From contig JAPDOI010000038.1 of assembly GCA_029168955.1 (NCBI GenBank), positions 1,639,001 to 1,703,000 of the forward strand: a stretch of 64,000 nucleotides of DNA, written 5' to 3'. This stretch comes from Aplectana chamaeleonis. Its lineage: Eukaryota > Nematoda > Chromadorea > Rhabditida > Cosmocercidae. Shown here piece after piece: positions 1 through 12,146 of the stretch (the first letter of the stretch is position 1; each line of letters starts with the position of its first letter). Both the position numbers and the translations under genes were made by a program. Under the pieces are notes generated by a model that saw only the letters and a program-made list of their open reading frames with translations, made no database searches and was not told the origin of the DNA.

Positions 1-910
1 AGGAGACACAGTCACACACTTCAGCATTTCATATTGTCCCACTTCCCACTCGATTGATTGTGTCAACCCTATATGCCTTGTTTGACAGTAAGCCATGTGT
101 AGATCAAGGAGAAAGAATGATCAATGCTGATTCCAAAGATGTCTTCAAGTTCGAAAAACGTCCACTTTGAAGCGAGTTATGACCAAAAGACGAAAAAAGC
201 GATTTTCCGCGTTTTTTTTCGCCTTTTTACCAAAACTTAGGGTGGGTATTGTATTGTCATCCTGGACAGTTTTCAGCGCTTCAAACGTCGTTGACGACAT
301 AGTACGGGCCGTGCGGACCTATCTATGCTGTTATCTCGACTATGCTTGCGAGCGTGTATGCTGCCTTTAAAGAAGATCTATAGAAATACTTCGTTTAATA
401 GCCTTACCAGTCCGTGGTTCGTTTCATTTATGTCTTGAATCGTGGGTGTTCCCCGTCTAGCATTTCTTTCTGCACATTTCCCAGCAAACTATACAGTTTT
501 AGATGGCATGGGGAGCAAATCGGGAAATTGGTTGTGCTACGAATCAATGTGACGGATTTTATCTGACTTCCTGCCTATACAGAGACATGTAAAGTATTGA
601 ACATTCCTATAGAGCTCTAGATTTTGATGATCACCAGGTCTGGCAGTAAACTCCTAACTGTGGTGACGATAATTGTCGTAACATATCACGGCATTTCGCC
701 GCACAAAAAAGCGAGTTATAGACTTTCTCGTATCCTCGGACACGTAGCTTGTGACAGGCTGCCACAAGTGTCGTGCGCTAGCGCGGGAAGTTGTTGCGAC
801 ATCATTCTGGTAGAATGTCGAACATGATACGATATGGCTAGCAAATCACCACTTCAGTGAACGGCCGAGGTGATTCAATGCGGAGTCTTGTCGCATTTGG
901 TGTGCACCCT
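1..910. other. No gene recognised
   Basis: I see only short open frames without domain similarity. The stretch near 160-250 (GCGAGTTATGACCAAAAGAC and T-rich sequence after it) resembles sequence inside the UNC-93-like gene's large intron, so it is probably old repeat sequence. It ends at a target-site duplication of the adjacent transposon. Confidence 0.5.
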
Positions 911-1029
911 GTTATGGGCAGGGCTGTGCGTAAATACGAATTACGATTCACGATTTAGGAATTTTCGGCCCAAAATCGTAACGAATCGTAACAAATCGTA
1001 AGAAATCGCGAAAATGCGATTAAGGGAAC

Positions 1030-1262
1030 AACTCAGGCCATTCGCGGCCCCGAGCCGCGTGACAGTTCGGCTCGTTCTCCCATTCTGCGATTCGGACTCT
1101 GTTGCTGTCAGGGCAACTGCTGTTGCTCTCCGAGCCACTGCTTCTGTTGTCCGGGCTCCTCCAGTTCGCCCGACCAGCAAAAGCAGTGACCCGGAAATTG
1201 CGAGAATAAGCCAGAGTGTGAGGTGTTCCAATTCCTCTCGGTGCGGCTCGGGGCAGAGAACC
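1030..1262. repeat. GC-rich palindromic repeat, family P1, copy 1
   Basis: The arms carry CCCCGAGCCGCGTGACAGTT near 1,049 and the roughly inverse GGTGCGGCTCGGGGC near 1,240. The middle holds inverted CTGTTGCTGTC/GACAGCAACAG-type blocks. Related copies lie at 39,450-39,570 and 59,470-59,670. It is nested in the hAT-type element. The short frames it opens on both strands follow from the palindrome and have no domain content. Confidence 0.6.
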
Positions 1263-2400
1263 GCCTGAGGATTGAAATTTGCTGCCTAGAGCATAGTAAA
1301 TGTAACACTTTTTTTGCGTTCTTGAGATTTGGTAATTCTTTCTGAATTCAATTTTGAAACCTTTGCCCAAAATTTCCAGCCGGGCGTAGTCACCAGCAGA
1401 GGGGTCGGCTATGGCGAGATATAATTGTTGATCACGAGATTGCGATACGACCGCACACTCCGCTTCTCACACCAGCCGGCTTAAACTTGTAATAGGGTTC
1501 TAGCCTTGCATTGATCCGTTAAATGCCCAGTTCGGTAGAGCCCAGCTCAACAGTTATTCATCTCCATGGAATATGGGAGGGAAAGTAGGCACTCCAATGT
1601 GGGGGGGGGGGTCCTATAGCGCATGGCGCGGGCACCTTCTCGTGGGCACCTTCCCGTGGATAAGAGAAATAGTAATCATCTGGGCGGCAGTAGAGACGAA
1701 AAGGTAGTCAATAATTCCATGAATATCCGAGAAGAACGCATCGCAATGTAAAAGGGACTCTTCCGCGAGAAGTTTCGAGCGCCCTGAGCTCCCAGGCCCC
1801 TCCCGCTTGAGAGTGCCTCTTCGAGCGCACCCCAGAAAAGGCGGGAGAAGCGGAGGAGCAGCAAGGGATTGGATGAGAAACGGCTAGCGTCTAATTACGC
1901 GCCTCGCTCTTCCCCTGTTTCCTCCCGCCTCTTCTTGTTATGAGGAAATATTACGACCACCACCCGGCTACGGTCTGCAGAAGTGGCTGTCTGCAGCTGC
2001 GGATAGGAATTCCACATCGATGTTAACATACAATATGGGGCTGGGCTCTGAAGACCTGGTTGGCGAATGGGGAAAACAGATTGAAAAACAATATGCGCTC
2101 TGTTGCAGAATTCCAATAAGATCTCAAAAACAACCTTCGTCACGCATCCATCTCCAGCTGGTCAAAAGTCACCAACAAAAACTGGTATTTCGTGAAATCA
2201 AATCTGCTGAGGGGTCGGGAAATATTTCTCTGGCCTAAAAACACTATTCGACGCAGAGTTTTGGGCTTCCCGAAATAACGTTCGAACGTGGTCTATCTTC
2301 AAAGGCAATTAAGCGTTGGGGGAAAAGTGGTAATTTTGAAATACGGTTCGGAACATTTCAACAAAAATATGGCTGCAAAGTCACTTAGATATGTAAAACC

Positions 2401-2536
2401 GGCACGGATCCTAATGAAACTTTGCGTTCCCCATTGGAGGTTGGTGCAAAGTCGCTGCACCTATGTAATAGCGTACGGCAACGAGTTTGCACCAGCCTTC
2501 AATAGTGAACGCGAAGCCTCATTAGGATCCATGCCG
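2401..2536. repeat. Small palindromic MITE, family P2, copy 1
   Basis: Inverted ends GGCACGGATCCTAATGA and TCATTAGGATCCATGCC enclose a near-perfect hairpin of about 136 bp with TTGGTGCAAAGTCG / GAGTTTGCACCAG arms. A full copy lies at 44,615-44,752 inside a PA2G4 intron, and a diverged copy at 36,059-36,179. It is non-coding; a trailing open frame runs through it by chance. Confidence 0.7.
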
Positions 2537-3514
2537 ACGTCATGTACCTTTTCGAAAAGTTTACTGAGTGTTTTGGATATGAGAATTCAAGAAAGTTCCA
2601 AGTGCAAAGGAAAGAATAGCTTAGAAATTATTCCTTTTAAATCAGAGATTCGGAGGGAGCCTACACCTTCTTACATTTTGGATTTCTGAACAACCTATAT
2701 CTCTCGTACGGCTGTCTCCACCCCAGCACCCCATGACGATGGAGAGGGACGCTTATAACGCCGTTCAGGATACCGCTCAACAATTATAGAGGGCAGACTC
2801 GATTTCTGTACCGAAAAGTGGTTTTGCGAATGGATATTTCCTCTGAAGGGGCCACCTTATACAATTAGCCTTTCCTTGACAGATCTAGCCTGGATCCCTC
2901 GTACAGCACTTTTTTCATCTCAGTGTTTCCCTCCCTGACTTCCATTGAGTGATGACTCTTTTTATTTTCAGATTCAGATATAGGGCAAAGCTGGCTTCAT
3001 TTTTTCTGGTTAAGTCGTTTCTGTCACACGTATGTACACTGAGGATTTCTTCAAGTGCTGTCCAGAACAGCGTTATTTTGAAACCCAAACCCGAACCTTC
3101 TTCGATATAGAAACACTGGATCACTGAAGTGCTGAGGTGTTTCTACATCAAATGAGGTCTGGCTATGTGTGGGCGTATTACTCATCATCAGTTACGAATT
3201 ACGAATTACGATTTACGAATTACGAGGAATTTTAAAATTTACGATTTACGATTCACGAAATTGCAAAATTCAGTTACGCACAGCCCTGGTTATGGGACAC
3301 GAGGACGATTTCGATGCCGGTGGCTACCATCATTTTTCGCAACTAATAGTTAGAGCATGTGTTATATCTCTTCATAGGGTGATCGGCGGTGATAAAGTGA
3401 GCTATTTAAGCAGTTGATGCGCGCACCCTTGTTGAATGATTGACGAGGGTTCACAAATTTCAGTGGTAAAGGTTTTGGACAAGTAGTGTGCGTCTCCCAT
3501 CTCTTCGAAGGGTC

Positions 3515-3592
3515 TGCGTTTGTGCGCAGTTGAAGCAGACGGCGTGAGCGTCGTTGCGGACTTAGGCCGCGAGTTCGATTCTTGTAGACGCA
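3515..3592 (+). repeat. tRNA-like SINE or degenerate tRNA
   Basis: A 7-bp acceptor-like stem pairs TGCGTTT at the start with AGACGCA at the end. A B-box-like GAGTTCGATTC lies at about 3,570-3,580 with a wobble-rich T stem. A short GACG/CGTC stem encloses a 7-nt loop, but the loop lacks the invariant U before the anticodon, and there is extra sequence between the anticodon and T arms. It is therefore more likely a tRNA-derived repeat than a working tRNA. The upstream GGTTTTGGACAAGTAGTG tract may belong to the same unit. Confidence 0.35.
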
Positions 3593-3599
3593 TTTGGTT

Positions 3600-5010
3600 T
3601 TCGCGGCAAAGTGTGCGTCTTTCGAGACAAATTTGAGAAAAAAAGCATTACGATTGCTCCCGTTATCACTTGTTTTCACGAGGTTATCTCCGAATCGTCA
3701 TGACAACAGAAAGGGTTTACTGTCAGTTCGACGACGGAGCGGTGAGCCATGGGTAACGATGATTTCATGTCTCGACAAATAAAAAGTCGCTTCCTAGTGG
3801 TAGTAAGAGGTATCTAAAGCTCTATGGCAATACACTATGCCTCTTGTAAGAATTTTCGCTGTCTGTGTCATCAAGTGTACTTTAGCCCACAACATTTCAG
3901 TGTGAATTCTGTTGGAGATCCGATTTACACTGTCGGTCCAATCTGCAGTGCGTGTCTTGGTTACTGCGATCCAGTTGTTGGCCTCTGTTCCTTGTGAAGG
4001 CACTCATAGGCTCCACTCGATATCAAAAACTGCTTCACCTTGCAGTACCTCATTTAGTTGCGTTTAGATCTACTTGGATGAAATTTTTCAGCTGCTCGCA
4101 TTATGTAGCAAATTCAGTGAAAGTTCTAGAGCTTTTATCGAATGTATATGTGTTAGGTCTCTGAGCATAACGGGGGCATCGACAACTGTTCTAATCAGCG
4201 ACGGATCATTTTATAATATACTTCTGATGAAGGGGTTTATTAAAGTTAGACGACGGTCAACGTCCCGCAGCCTTCTGGTGAGGGACATGACAATAGACAA
4301 TGGCCTTCTGATCTCAGCATAGGTATGTATTAGGTTGCAATACGTGATTCCGATAACCTCAGAGAAACGATTTTTCTTGGATAACAATAAGACAGACGCA
4401 TAGTCTAACCTGCTTTTAATAATTTCAAACATGTAGGAAAAAGTTTTCCGCGTTAGATTTATGCGGCATTGGACCCATTCGTAAACTAATGCCGCTAGGA
4501 GTGAATGAGACGACACACCTAACAATCTGACTCACCGATTTCTACCGAGAAAGCTCCGTGCAACGCAACCGAGAACATCATTTCTGCATTCGGGTCTAGC
4601 ACTGCCCCATCTACCATCTTACACTTTCAGTTTACCAGCTTCTATTTTCTGGATAGCTCCTCTAAACTCACTAACTAACCGACTCCGCACCGTTCGGTCA
4701 TCGAAGCTCGAGGACCAGCTTCTCGTGCGGAAAGTGCAGGAACGCCTGTCGGGAGCTCGTGATTCTGCACAGCTAATCGGATTTGGGGGGAACAAATTTA
4801 ACTAACATCTCAACGGGCTGGGATATTGGGAAATGTTTCTCATGAACAGTCTAAGCTGTTCTCGACCTCGTGATCGCATAACTGAATCTTCGTTTAGCCG
4901 ACCACGCAGATAAGTCCAAATGATATCGTGACCGGCTATGGGTCTTAGGATTCATTATGACAAAGGACTCAGATCCCTATAGGCTTCCGCAGGTTTAAAT
5001 TTATAGAAGG
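3600..5010. other. No gene recognised
   Basis: Short open frames occur on both strands, the longest (about 104 codons, minus, 4,211-4,525) with weak LINE-like composition such as clustered R/L residues. I could not align it to a known motif. The region may hold remnants of the retrotransposon that is recognisable just downstream. Confidence 0.35.
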
Positions 5011-5017
5011 GAAATCG

Positions 5018-5370
5018 ATAGAGTTAGCTACGTCTCTGTTTGCTCCGTTGACTACGCGAAAGCGTTCGATTCCCTCTCCACTACTTTTGAAGAAGCTCCA
5101 ATCATATGGCATAACTGGTCAATCACTTACATTTCTACGTTCATTATGTGTGATAGGATCCAGTCATTCGAGATAAACGACGCCGTTTCTCAGCATTATC
5201 AGACGCCTAGTGGTGTGCCACAAGACACTCGCCTCGAACCACTCTTCATGCTGTTCATGAATGACCTTACTGAAATGTTTCCTACAGGAACGACTTGCAG
5301 CATGTATTCGGACGACGCTGAAAGGTATACCATTAACGATTGTGGTCTTACGCTGAATATTGACTTTTAA
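5018..5370 (+). pseudogene. LINE reverse-transcriptase fragment
   Basis: Reading forward from about 5,018 gives VCSVDYAKAFDS, which fits RT motif A. It is followed by SGVPQDTRLEPLFMLFMNDL, which fits motif B (family form SGVPQGSxLGPLLFLxxxNDL), and then MYSDDAE in place of the catalytic Y/F-A-D-D of motif C. The spacing between motifs is normal for a non-LTR retrotransposon of the CR1/Jockey type. The frame stops at 5,370 and there is no endonuclease domain upstream, so this is a 5'-truncated, decayed copy. The Gly-to-Asp change in motif B (VPQD) and Ser in motif C suggest it is not active. Confidence 0.7.
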
Positions 5371-7861
5371 TGGCTAGTAAACAACCCATTTCTTCGCAAC
5401 ACTCTCATTTGTTCTGTTTGTTAATTTTTGGCTCTGTTTTCTGCTAACTGGTAGTTAAAGTGTTAGCATAACTCCGTTCGAAAGACCTGTCATCTCCATA
5501 GTTTGAGAGTCTATTTCACTGCTGCTTACCTGACTGCCCTCCCTCTGCAATCGCATTGAATAAAGAGGCTTTGGGAGGAGAGAGCCCGCCCGGGTTTGGG
5601 TATCCAGTTGCGTGCTCTGGGGCAATAGAACTCCAAGGCGGTCAAATAGGTCTGCAGCACTAGTGAAACCACAGTTCCAACAGTATAAAGCTTTTAAAAG
5701 ATCGAGACATTTTCCATCATAGCACGCTTCTTATCAGGAATTTCGCTAGTTTAACACTACTATTTTTTTCGCTACTACATGGCCGATAATTGGTTTCTAG
5801 TTTTTTGGTTATGGGCATTGATATTTTGTATTGGCTGCAATAAATAAACAAATAAAATGAAACGGAGTAGAGGGTCGTGGACACACCTTCTTAGGACAAT
5901 TCTCTAACACGCTGGTAAAAGACAAAGACGTCTGTAGGCGTCTGGCTGGGAAGTGCCCTCTAATCCACCACACAGCTCGGCCTGGAGCCAGCCGGATATC
6001 ACCTTTTTGCACCCAACGAAAACCCAAAAGATAAGCAGTTAGCACGGCAGAATGATATTGAAAACGACTTCTAGCAACGTTTCGCTTCACATTTCCCTCA
6101 GTTTCTAACAGATTGAATGCGCAGGCTATCTGATAGATGGCAGAAAGCTCAGTAAACTCGTTTCTCGAGTTTTAGGAAGGTTATGGTCAACCTATTAATC
6201 CTCGCATAGGAATATATAATACGCGATGCGATTTCAATAAACATTCCAACCTAGAAGGTGCAGGCTTCAGAGTTGATTATTCGAAGAGCTTCGACGCTAG
6301 CGTAGCCCGAAGAACTACTTGAGGGGTTGCTTCAATCTTGAGCATCTCTTGAGCGAAACCCCAGGTTTAACGTTGCAGATGGCGTCGTACCCGTAACAAG
6401 TTGATAGGAGTTTTTTATCTCGATCTTTTAATATCCGTTAATGAAACAGTACAAATCTAATTTTCAATCGGTTCCTGCTTCCATACCTAACATATTGGTG
6501 CACAATAAACGATCACATTACATTTTTGTGAGAATAAGGGGACTGAGTATAACGGTGAGGACCCGGGCAAATACTAAAGATACAAAAGCCACTCCATACT
6601 CTATCAAACGAATGAATGTGTCCAGAAGGAAGTAAATTAAGAGGTCAAACCTAATACAATACAAATCAATACATCTCAGATTATTCTCCACCTATGGCAA
6701 ACTTCATAAGTGTTATTACTATATCACAATGACTTCAGATGCTTTGGCACAGTTACAAAACTGTCATGTCGGATTATTGGAAAGTACTGACCTAACTTTG
6801 AATATGCATAGCTGAACAAATATGAAACATGGCAGACTATAACAATACTTTAACACCGTAATAGCCACACAATAAACACTGAATTATAAGTTAACTATGA
6901 ACGATCGATAGGCATTAATGCCCAGTCTTGAAGGCTACACATATGATCCGTGTCATTCAATTATACGCTGCGGCTGCTCGTACAGAAGTGGTAAACAGTA
7001 AAGCGAAATGATTGTGGCTATAGATCGACTGAAATTGCGCACGCTTTGCGCTGATTGAATGACACGGACGGTATCGCCCATATCGGAGTAGGATTTACTT
7101 TGCAGCTGCAGGCAGTTGCAATTCGAGGAGTCTATTGCTGGAAGCACAATCTAATGGGCGGGGACATCCCTGTCCCAGCACGAATCTGCGTTTACTGCAT
7201 TTCGCCACCGTGGATATGGATTTTGTTGCGACATGAACAGTTACGTGCTCTCTGTGAGGCTTGAAAAAGCTGCTGACCTACATCGGGCGCGACCGGAAAT
7301 GCGGCATGAATCCACTAACCTGCTAGGAGGGAATGGGTAAGTCAGTCTGATGCGCCCTTCTCCTACAAGCAAAACGTTCTCTGTGTGCGATTAGACGGCT
7401 TTCCTATTTTCTTTCCTCTTCCTTTTTCTTCATGGTGATCTGCAGCTATGCTATACCCCTCAAAGAGCACTGTTTTTATGTCAAGGTGCGCATCATTAAT
7501 TCACACTGTCTCCCCTTCCCCACTGCGACAGTGAACGAGCTCTTGACTACCGACGTTCCTGAAAGTACTAGAAGGAAGGATACGACCGTGATAACCTCCT
7601 TTAAAAGTCATAGCGACCTCTTTCGGTGAATCAGAAGCTTGAACACTGACCTCGTTCGGTAAATCAGACTGTGTTTGACTAGATACAATTAGCGAATACT
7701 ATATGTTCAATCCGTGCCATTCAATGAGGAAGCCATCGCGCTGCTAGTTACGAATGATGGCACGCGAGAACACAAAGGCATCGTGGCAACAGAACAAATT
7801 TTCAAGCATAATAGCTGGGTACGAACTCCCAACTGATCGACACGGACGACAATAAAAAGAT
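5371..7861. other. Intergenic, no gene recognised
   Basis: No conserved coding exon is visible on either strand. A short inverted repeat, CCGTGTCATTCAAT at about 6,947-6,960 and ATTGAATGACACGG at about 7,053-7,066, marks a hairpin-like repeat of about 120 bp. Related CCGTGCCATTCAAT and GACACGGACGAC sequences recur near 7,710 and 7,838. This is also the presumed 3' flank of the UNC-93-like gene; no canonical AATAAA signal was found directly after its stop. Confidence 0.5.
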
Positions 7862-10800
7862 TTAGACACTGTTTGCGACGCTGATCTTCTGTTTCGGATC
7901 TAGCTGCTCCACTGGCGAGACAACATCGTCGGAAGTGTTCGTCCTTCTAACCACTATCACGAAACAAATAGTGCCTATGCACAGGCTCGTCGATAGCACG
8001 ATTGTCCAAATAGTCACAGACATGTACGGCGATAGAAATAGGACGATACATGAAGCAATACACTGAAAGAGAAAGCTGTGTGATAAGAAGTTCTAAATGG
8101 AGTATCATAAAGTGGTTCTAACCTGATGAATTCTGGTGAGTGAGAAGACCTCCATGCGATTCTGGGGTACAGCCTTCTGGCAGATTACAGCCCTTCCCAT
8201 AGTAAGGGTGAAATCGGCCAAACCGACCAAATAGCCGAATGCGCATGCCATGGCGCGGCTGGAATCACTTTGGGTTTCCACAACGATTCGATATCAAATA
8301 GAAAAGATGAATCACTGACCTCGGTGTGAACCAGAGGGCAGCGTCGTGGGTGGGTTCAATTGTGGCACGTTCAGGAACAGACAGTTGGAATAACGTTAAA
8401 GCTGTTATCACAGTAACGAAGTGAAGAGCTATGATAACAATCATCTTGTAGGAGTGGCAGCGTTTAATGAGCGGACGAACAAAGGCGCCACCTAAACGTT
8501 AAAACTGTAGCTACATTCAGTTCTACAGAAGTACGGAGCACATTTTCGAAAAGTGGTACGTGGTTTTATGTTTAACAAACCATTTACAATACCGCTGCTA
8601 CCACGAGTAAAAAGGGGCGAAAAGGGCAATGTTGGCAACAAAAACGTATTTTGTCCATAACTCGCATTAATGAGCTCCAACATAAACTTTGAGAAGTAGC
8701 CATCATTTGAGGCACGATCTACTGCTTCCAATCATATTAAGAAAGTCCGGAAAAGCACAGGGGTGCGTTCCAAGAATGTTCCCAGAATGCCTTGGGAGGA
8801 CAAATAGCTTTTCCACTGTCAATTTGGTTTCCAATGCTATGAATTATAACTGCAAATTGTTTCCACGAGGCAGTAGCTACGTTTCCATGGACGCGTTTTG
8901 CCATGGGAATGTTCTTGGAACGCACCCCAGGAGATAACCCCTTTTCAGCAAAAGTTGTTTTATCATGTCGCGCGCGGTGATTAGCGTAAAAAGTCCACCG
9001 CGCGCGTTTATTCACGTTATCGCATGATGAAACAACTTTGCTCAAAAAAGGGGGAATCTGCGAAGTTTCCCAGACTTTCTCAATATGATTGGAACCAGTA
9101 TGTCGCGCACTAAAGGGTGGTTACACAATTTAGACTGGACCACTTAAGAGCAAGTCATTGGCAAAAGACGCTTTCTTGCCAATTTTGCCAATTTCGCACT
9201 TTTCTTACCTATATTAGCAGCGGTACACTACCGCTCGAAGAATTTGGTCAAAGACGCGTTTTCGCATTTTTTTTTAATAACTCGCTTCAAGCTCAACTGT
9301 GAGCGAAACTAGAGTGATATTCACGATTCAAGCGTAGAGGGTTACCCAGTGGTATAGCCTTCGTGGGGGTTTCGCTGAAAACTTCAGAATTTTCGCAGTC
9401 AGGCAGCTTTGCAACTACTGTACCGTGGCAAAGGTGGAACGACCGTTTCTGCCTGCGTTTTCCTGTGTCTGCGGCATATCCATAGAGAGCTGGTTGATTG
9501 CGAAACTTCAATAGTTCCCAACGAAACCCCGATAATGGCTATATACCATTGAGTAGCCCACAACGCCACGATCATGAATATCACCCGTACTTCGTACAAA
9601 GCTGTTTAAAGCGAATTATTCAAAAAAGACGCTAGAACGCGTCCTCGCGCGCTTTCTGTCTAAATTGTGAGCTGTAGTGCAGGTGTGACGACGTGAGCGC
9701 ATTCACTCATTCAATCTCCGATTGAGAGATTGCGTTTCGCGCGTGTTTCATGTTGATCGGTTTATGCTTCATTTCGCCTACATACCTCGCTCAAGGGTAA
9801 GACATGAATGATAGTAGCAACTGTCCCCTTAGCCCTCCAAATAGACCGTTTTGACCAGAGTTACGACGAAAGGGCACAAGACCGTTTTTGGGTTTTTTAT
9901 CGATGAAAGCACTTAGAAATTTGTGGGGAATTGTGCAAAGATCCGAAATCAATGGGAACTGTAGATGTCGCTTACCAGAGAACTCTGCTAGTCCAGTAAA
10001 GACACTGTAGAGTGGCACGATGTAGACGTCCTGGGCTATGGAGGCAGTGAACGATAGTGTAGTTGGATAGATACCGAGGAAGAAAGAAACAAGTAGTCCG
10101 AAGTGGATGAACGTGAACATTAGAAGAATTGTATTAGGGTGAATAGAGGTCTTCGCTAGAGCTTCTGAAAGTAACTATGGATACGCAGATACGTACATAC
10201 AGCGTTTACGCAAAGTATGACTTACTGAATTGGTTCTTGAAATTAGGAATAATTCGTGGGGAGTTGCTGGCAATACTGTCGTATTGCTTTGTCGGAAGTA
10301 ATGCGAATATAATTATGGATATAAGTGAGAGACCGAAGAATGTGCCATAGATCGCCTGCAAGAGAATCCGCATTTAATTTCATCACAGTCTAACAGCAGA
10401 CCGTCATAGTCGGCCGGTAGACTGTAGTCACTCCGGTCGATACTTATGCAATGCATTGCTCACTCAGGTCGAGGAATCCCCCCATGTGTCCGGACTGAGC
10501 CGTCTGTCCTCTCCGTGGCCGTCCCGGCCGATATGTATGCTTATGGAGGTGGGAATTCCCCCGTTGTGGCCGGACTGCACCGTCCCCAGTGCGCTCGAGA
10601 GCGCCATCCTAATCGATATGCATGCAGCCGACCACAAAGGACGGTGGAGCACGGCGCAGTCCAGCGTTGGGCCGACTATGACGGGTATCTAAGCAGGTGA
10701 GCACAAAAGTTCTTGTATGGTGCCCTTTTCATAAGACTTGACAGGATGTACCTAGAACAGCATACCTGAATGTGTTGCTCGGAAAACGTCCGAAACGGTG

Positions 10801-12018
10801 ACATCTCTTCAGAGATCTGTGCAGGAAATATTTTGTAAACGACTAGTAAAGCTAGACCACCGAACAACATGCTGGAGTGAGATTCACATTTATCAACAAT
10901 ACATATAATGGTATCATCTAGTTCACCACAAACCTTGTGTGTCCCACGGCTGTTTCAATCCCAGTGTTTGATTCCACCGTTCGTCTTGATGAATGTTCGG
11001 CCAAATAGGCGCCCTCTCCATTATTATACACTGGAAAATTCCTCCAGATAGTTACTTCTATCGAACACTTAATGTATATACATATGTATTTGTTCGTTGG
11101 ACTTGGCGAACTTGGTCCGGGAAATGTACGGGCTGCCCGAGTATGTATACCAGCGATGCTTGTGCGTTATAACGCTAAGACCGGGATATACTTACAGCGA
11201 CACAATGTTTTCCATCAATACCGACCAAAATTCGATATGCCTGAATTGCAGCGTCGCTGTCGTGGTCGCGGGAAGTATGATAGCGGCTTACCGTGTTACC
11301 ACATTGAGGGCTCACGCGGTCTTTCCTCAAATTAACGATTAGAGCTCAACGAAGAAGTCTTGAAACCACGGTAATTCAGTTCGTTAATTTAGTGAAATTA
11401 TGGCACTGATGGACATGGGACCTCTGATGATTTATTGATTCTCGCTGTGGTCAGGTAATGTTTTTTTTTCAATTTCTGACGAATTGTGAAAATAACATGT
11501 TAACACATTGATGGGTTAACGCGGTTTTTTACGATTAACGACAAAAGATTTTCTATCAACGCCTACCCCTGGTACATATATTTGAACACAACGACTCACA
11601 TGAATATGCAATTCCCATCATAATCTGTGACCCGTAGAAGTAATATGAATTGATATAAAAGAAGCCTAGATGATAGACGGCAAAGAAGATTGTCGCCAAC
11701 ACCAGTATCCATTTGGAGGCTAGGTAATGCTGAAGTGATGCTGTGAATAGGCTTGATACCGCCGATGCGGTATAGTGAATCGCCTGCCTGAAATTATTGG
11801 GACATTAAAGAATTCGTGCAATAATTCCTTGCAAATCGTCGGGCTTACCCATAATATCCAGCATATCCAGCTATTCTCTCGGGTTCTCTCAGATGGACTG
11901 AATGGATCACCGACTCGCAGATAAACGACTGTGTGTGATAGCCAAGATACATGAAGAGGGTGCCCAAGCCAAGCATGTAGACCGAAAGCAACTCATGACG
12001 CCGTGGGCTGAGTTGCAT
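7862..12018 (-). CDS. UNC-93-family membrane protein (MFS-like), 9 exons, 462 codons
   Basis: Exons, 5' to 3' on the minus strand: 12018-11849, 11787-11600, 11030-10934, 10871-10766, 10355-10226, 10164-9976, 8491-8320, 8258-8123, 8062-7862. All introns are GT..AG and the phases close to one 462-residue frame ending in TAA. The N-terminus shows the UNC-93 family hallmark GLGTLFMYLGYHTQSFICES followed by HAGYYG-like YAGYYGQAI (residues about 16-60). YNNGEGAYLAEHS (about 120-132) matches the family's GQGGYLTxHS block. About twelve hydrophobic segments are spread over the chain, for example at 9-30, 57-80, 83-101, 150-168, 190-207 and the last one near 415-440. UNC-93 proteins are major-facilitator-fold membrane proteins; nematode UNC-93 regulates a two-pore K+ channel in muscle, while most paralogues are uncharacterised. 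This reads as one of the nematode-expanded paralogues and not as UNC-93 itself, which is longer and has a large N-terminal extension. The exact substrate is unknown. Confidence 0.88.
8755..9065. repeat. Fold-back repeats in the 1.5-kb intron of the UNC-93-like gene
   Basis: Two stem structures lie next to each other in the intron 8,492-9,975. The first pairs GGGTGCGTTCCAAGAATGTT near 8,761 with AACATTCTTGGAACGCACCC near 8,909-8,931. The second pairs CCTTTTTTGAGCAAAGTTGT-like arms (8,940-8,962 with 9,030-9,052) around GCGCGCGGTGxxT / xCCACCGCGCGCG. No coding potential; the intron's length is largely explained by these and similar A/T-rich repeats. Confidence 0.55.
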
Positions 12019-12026
12019 CTGAAATT
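12019..12026 (-). promoter_or_regulatory. Probable spliced-leader (trans-splice) acceptor of the UNC-93-like gene
   Basis: The minus strand reads GAAATTTCAG immediately followed by ATG of the first coding exon. TTTCAG is the nematode consensus 3' splice site, and an acceptor directly abutting the start codon is common at trans-spliced 5' ends. The alternative is a cis intron from an unseen upstream coding exon; nothing upstream supports that, and a transposable element begins about 130 bp further up at 12,147. Confidence 0.6.
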
Positions 12027-12146
12027 TCAGGATGAGGTTCCGGCTTCTCCAATAACTAAGTCGATTTCGTATAGGTTTGAAAGCTTCAGAAAAATTAGCA
12101 ATACGAAATCTTTCGTTTTTTTTTTTGCTGCTAGACCAGTCTAGTG

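Larger units (their letters stand above)
919..3288. mobile_element. hAT-type DNA element, apparently non-autonomous
   Basis: The ends are inverted copies of CAGGGCTGTGCGTAA (919-933 and 3274-3288). They are flanked by a perfect 8-bp duplication GTTATGGG at 911-918 and 3289-3296. CAGGG termini with 8-bp target duplications are typical of the hAT superfamily. Subterminal DNA at both ends is built from TACGAATTACGATTTACGA-like units (about 935-1015 and 3183-3270), which could be transposase-binding repeats. No open frame of transposase size or with a BED/hATC signature is seen, so the copy is probably mobilised in trans. It carries two nested palindromic repeats (1,030-1,262 and 2,401-2,536). 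Confidence 0.8.

Noticed and set aside
3183..3270. TACGAATTACGA-type repeats as a telomere-like or centromeric array
   Set aside because: They are short, lie just inside the transposon end and are mirrored at the other end, so they are subterminal transposon repeats.
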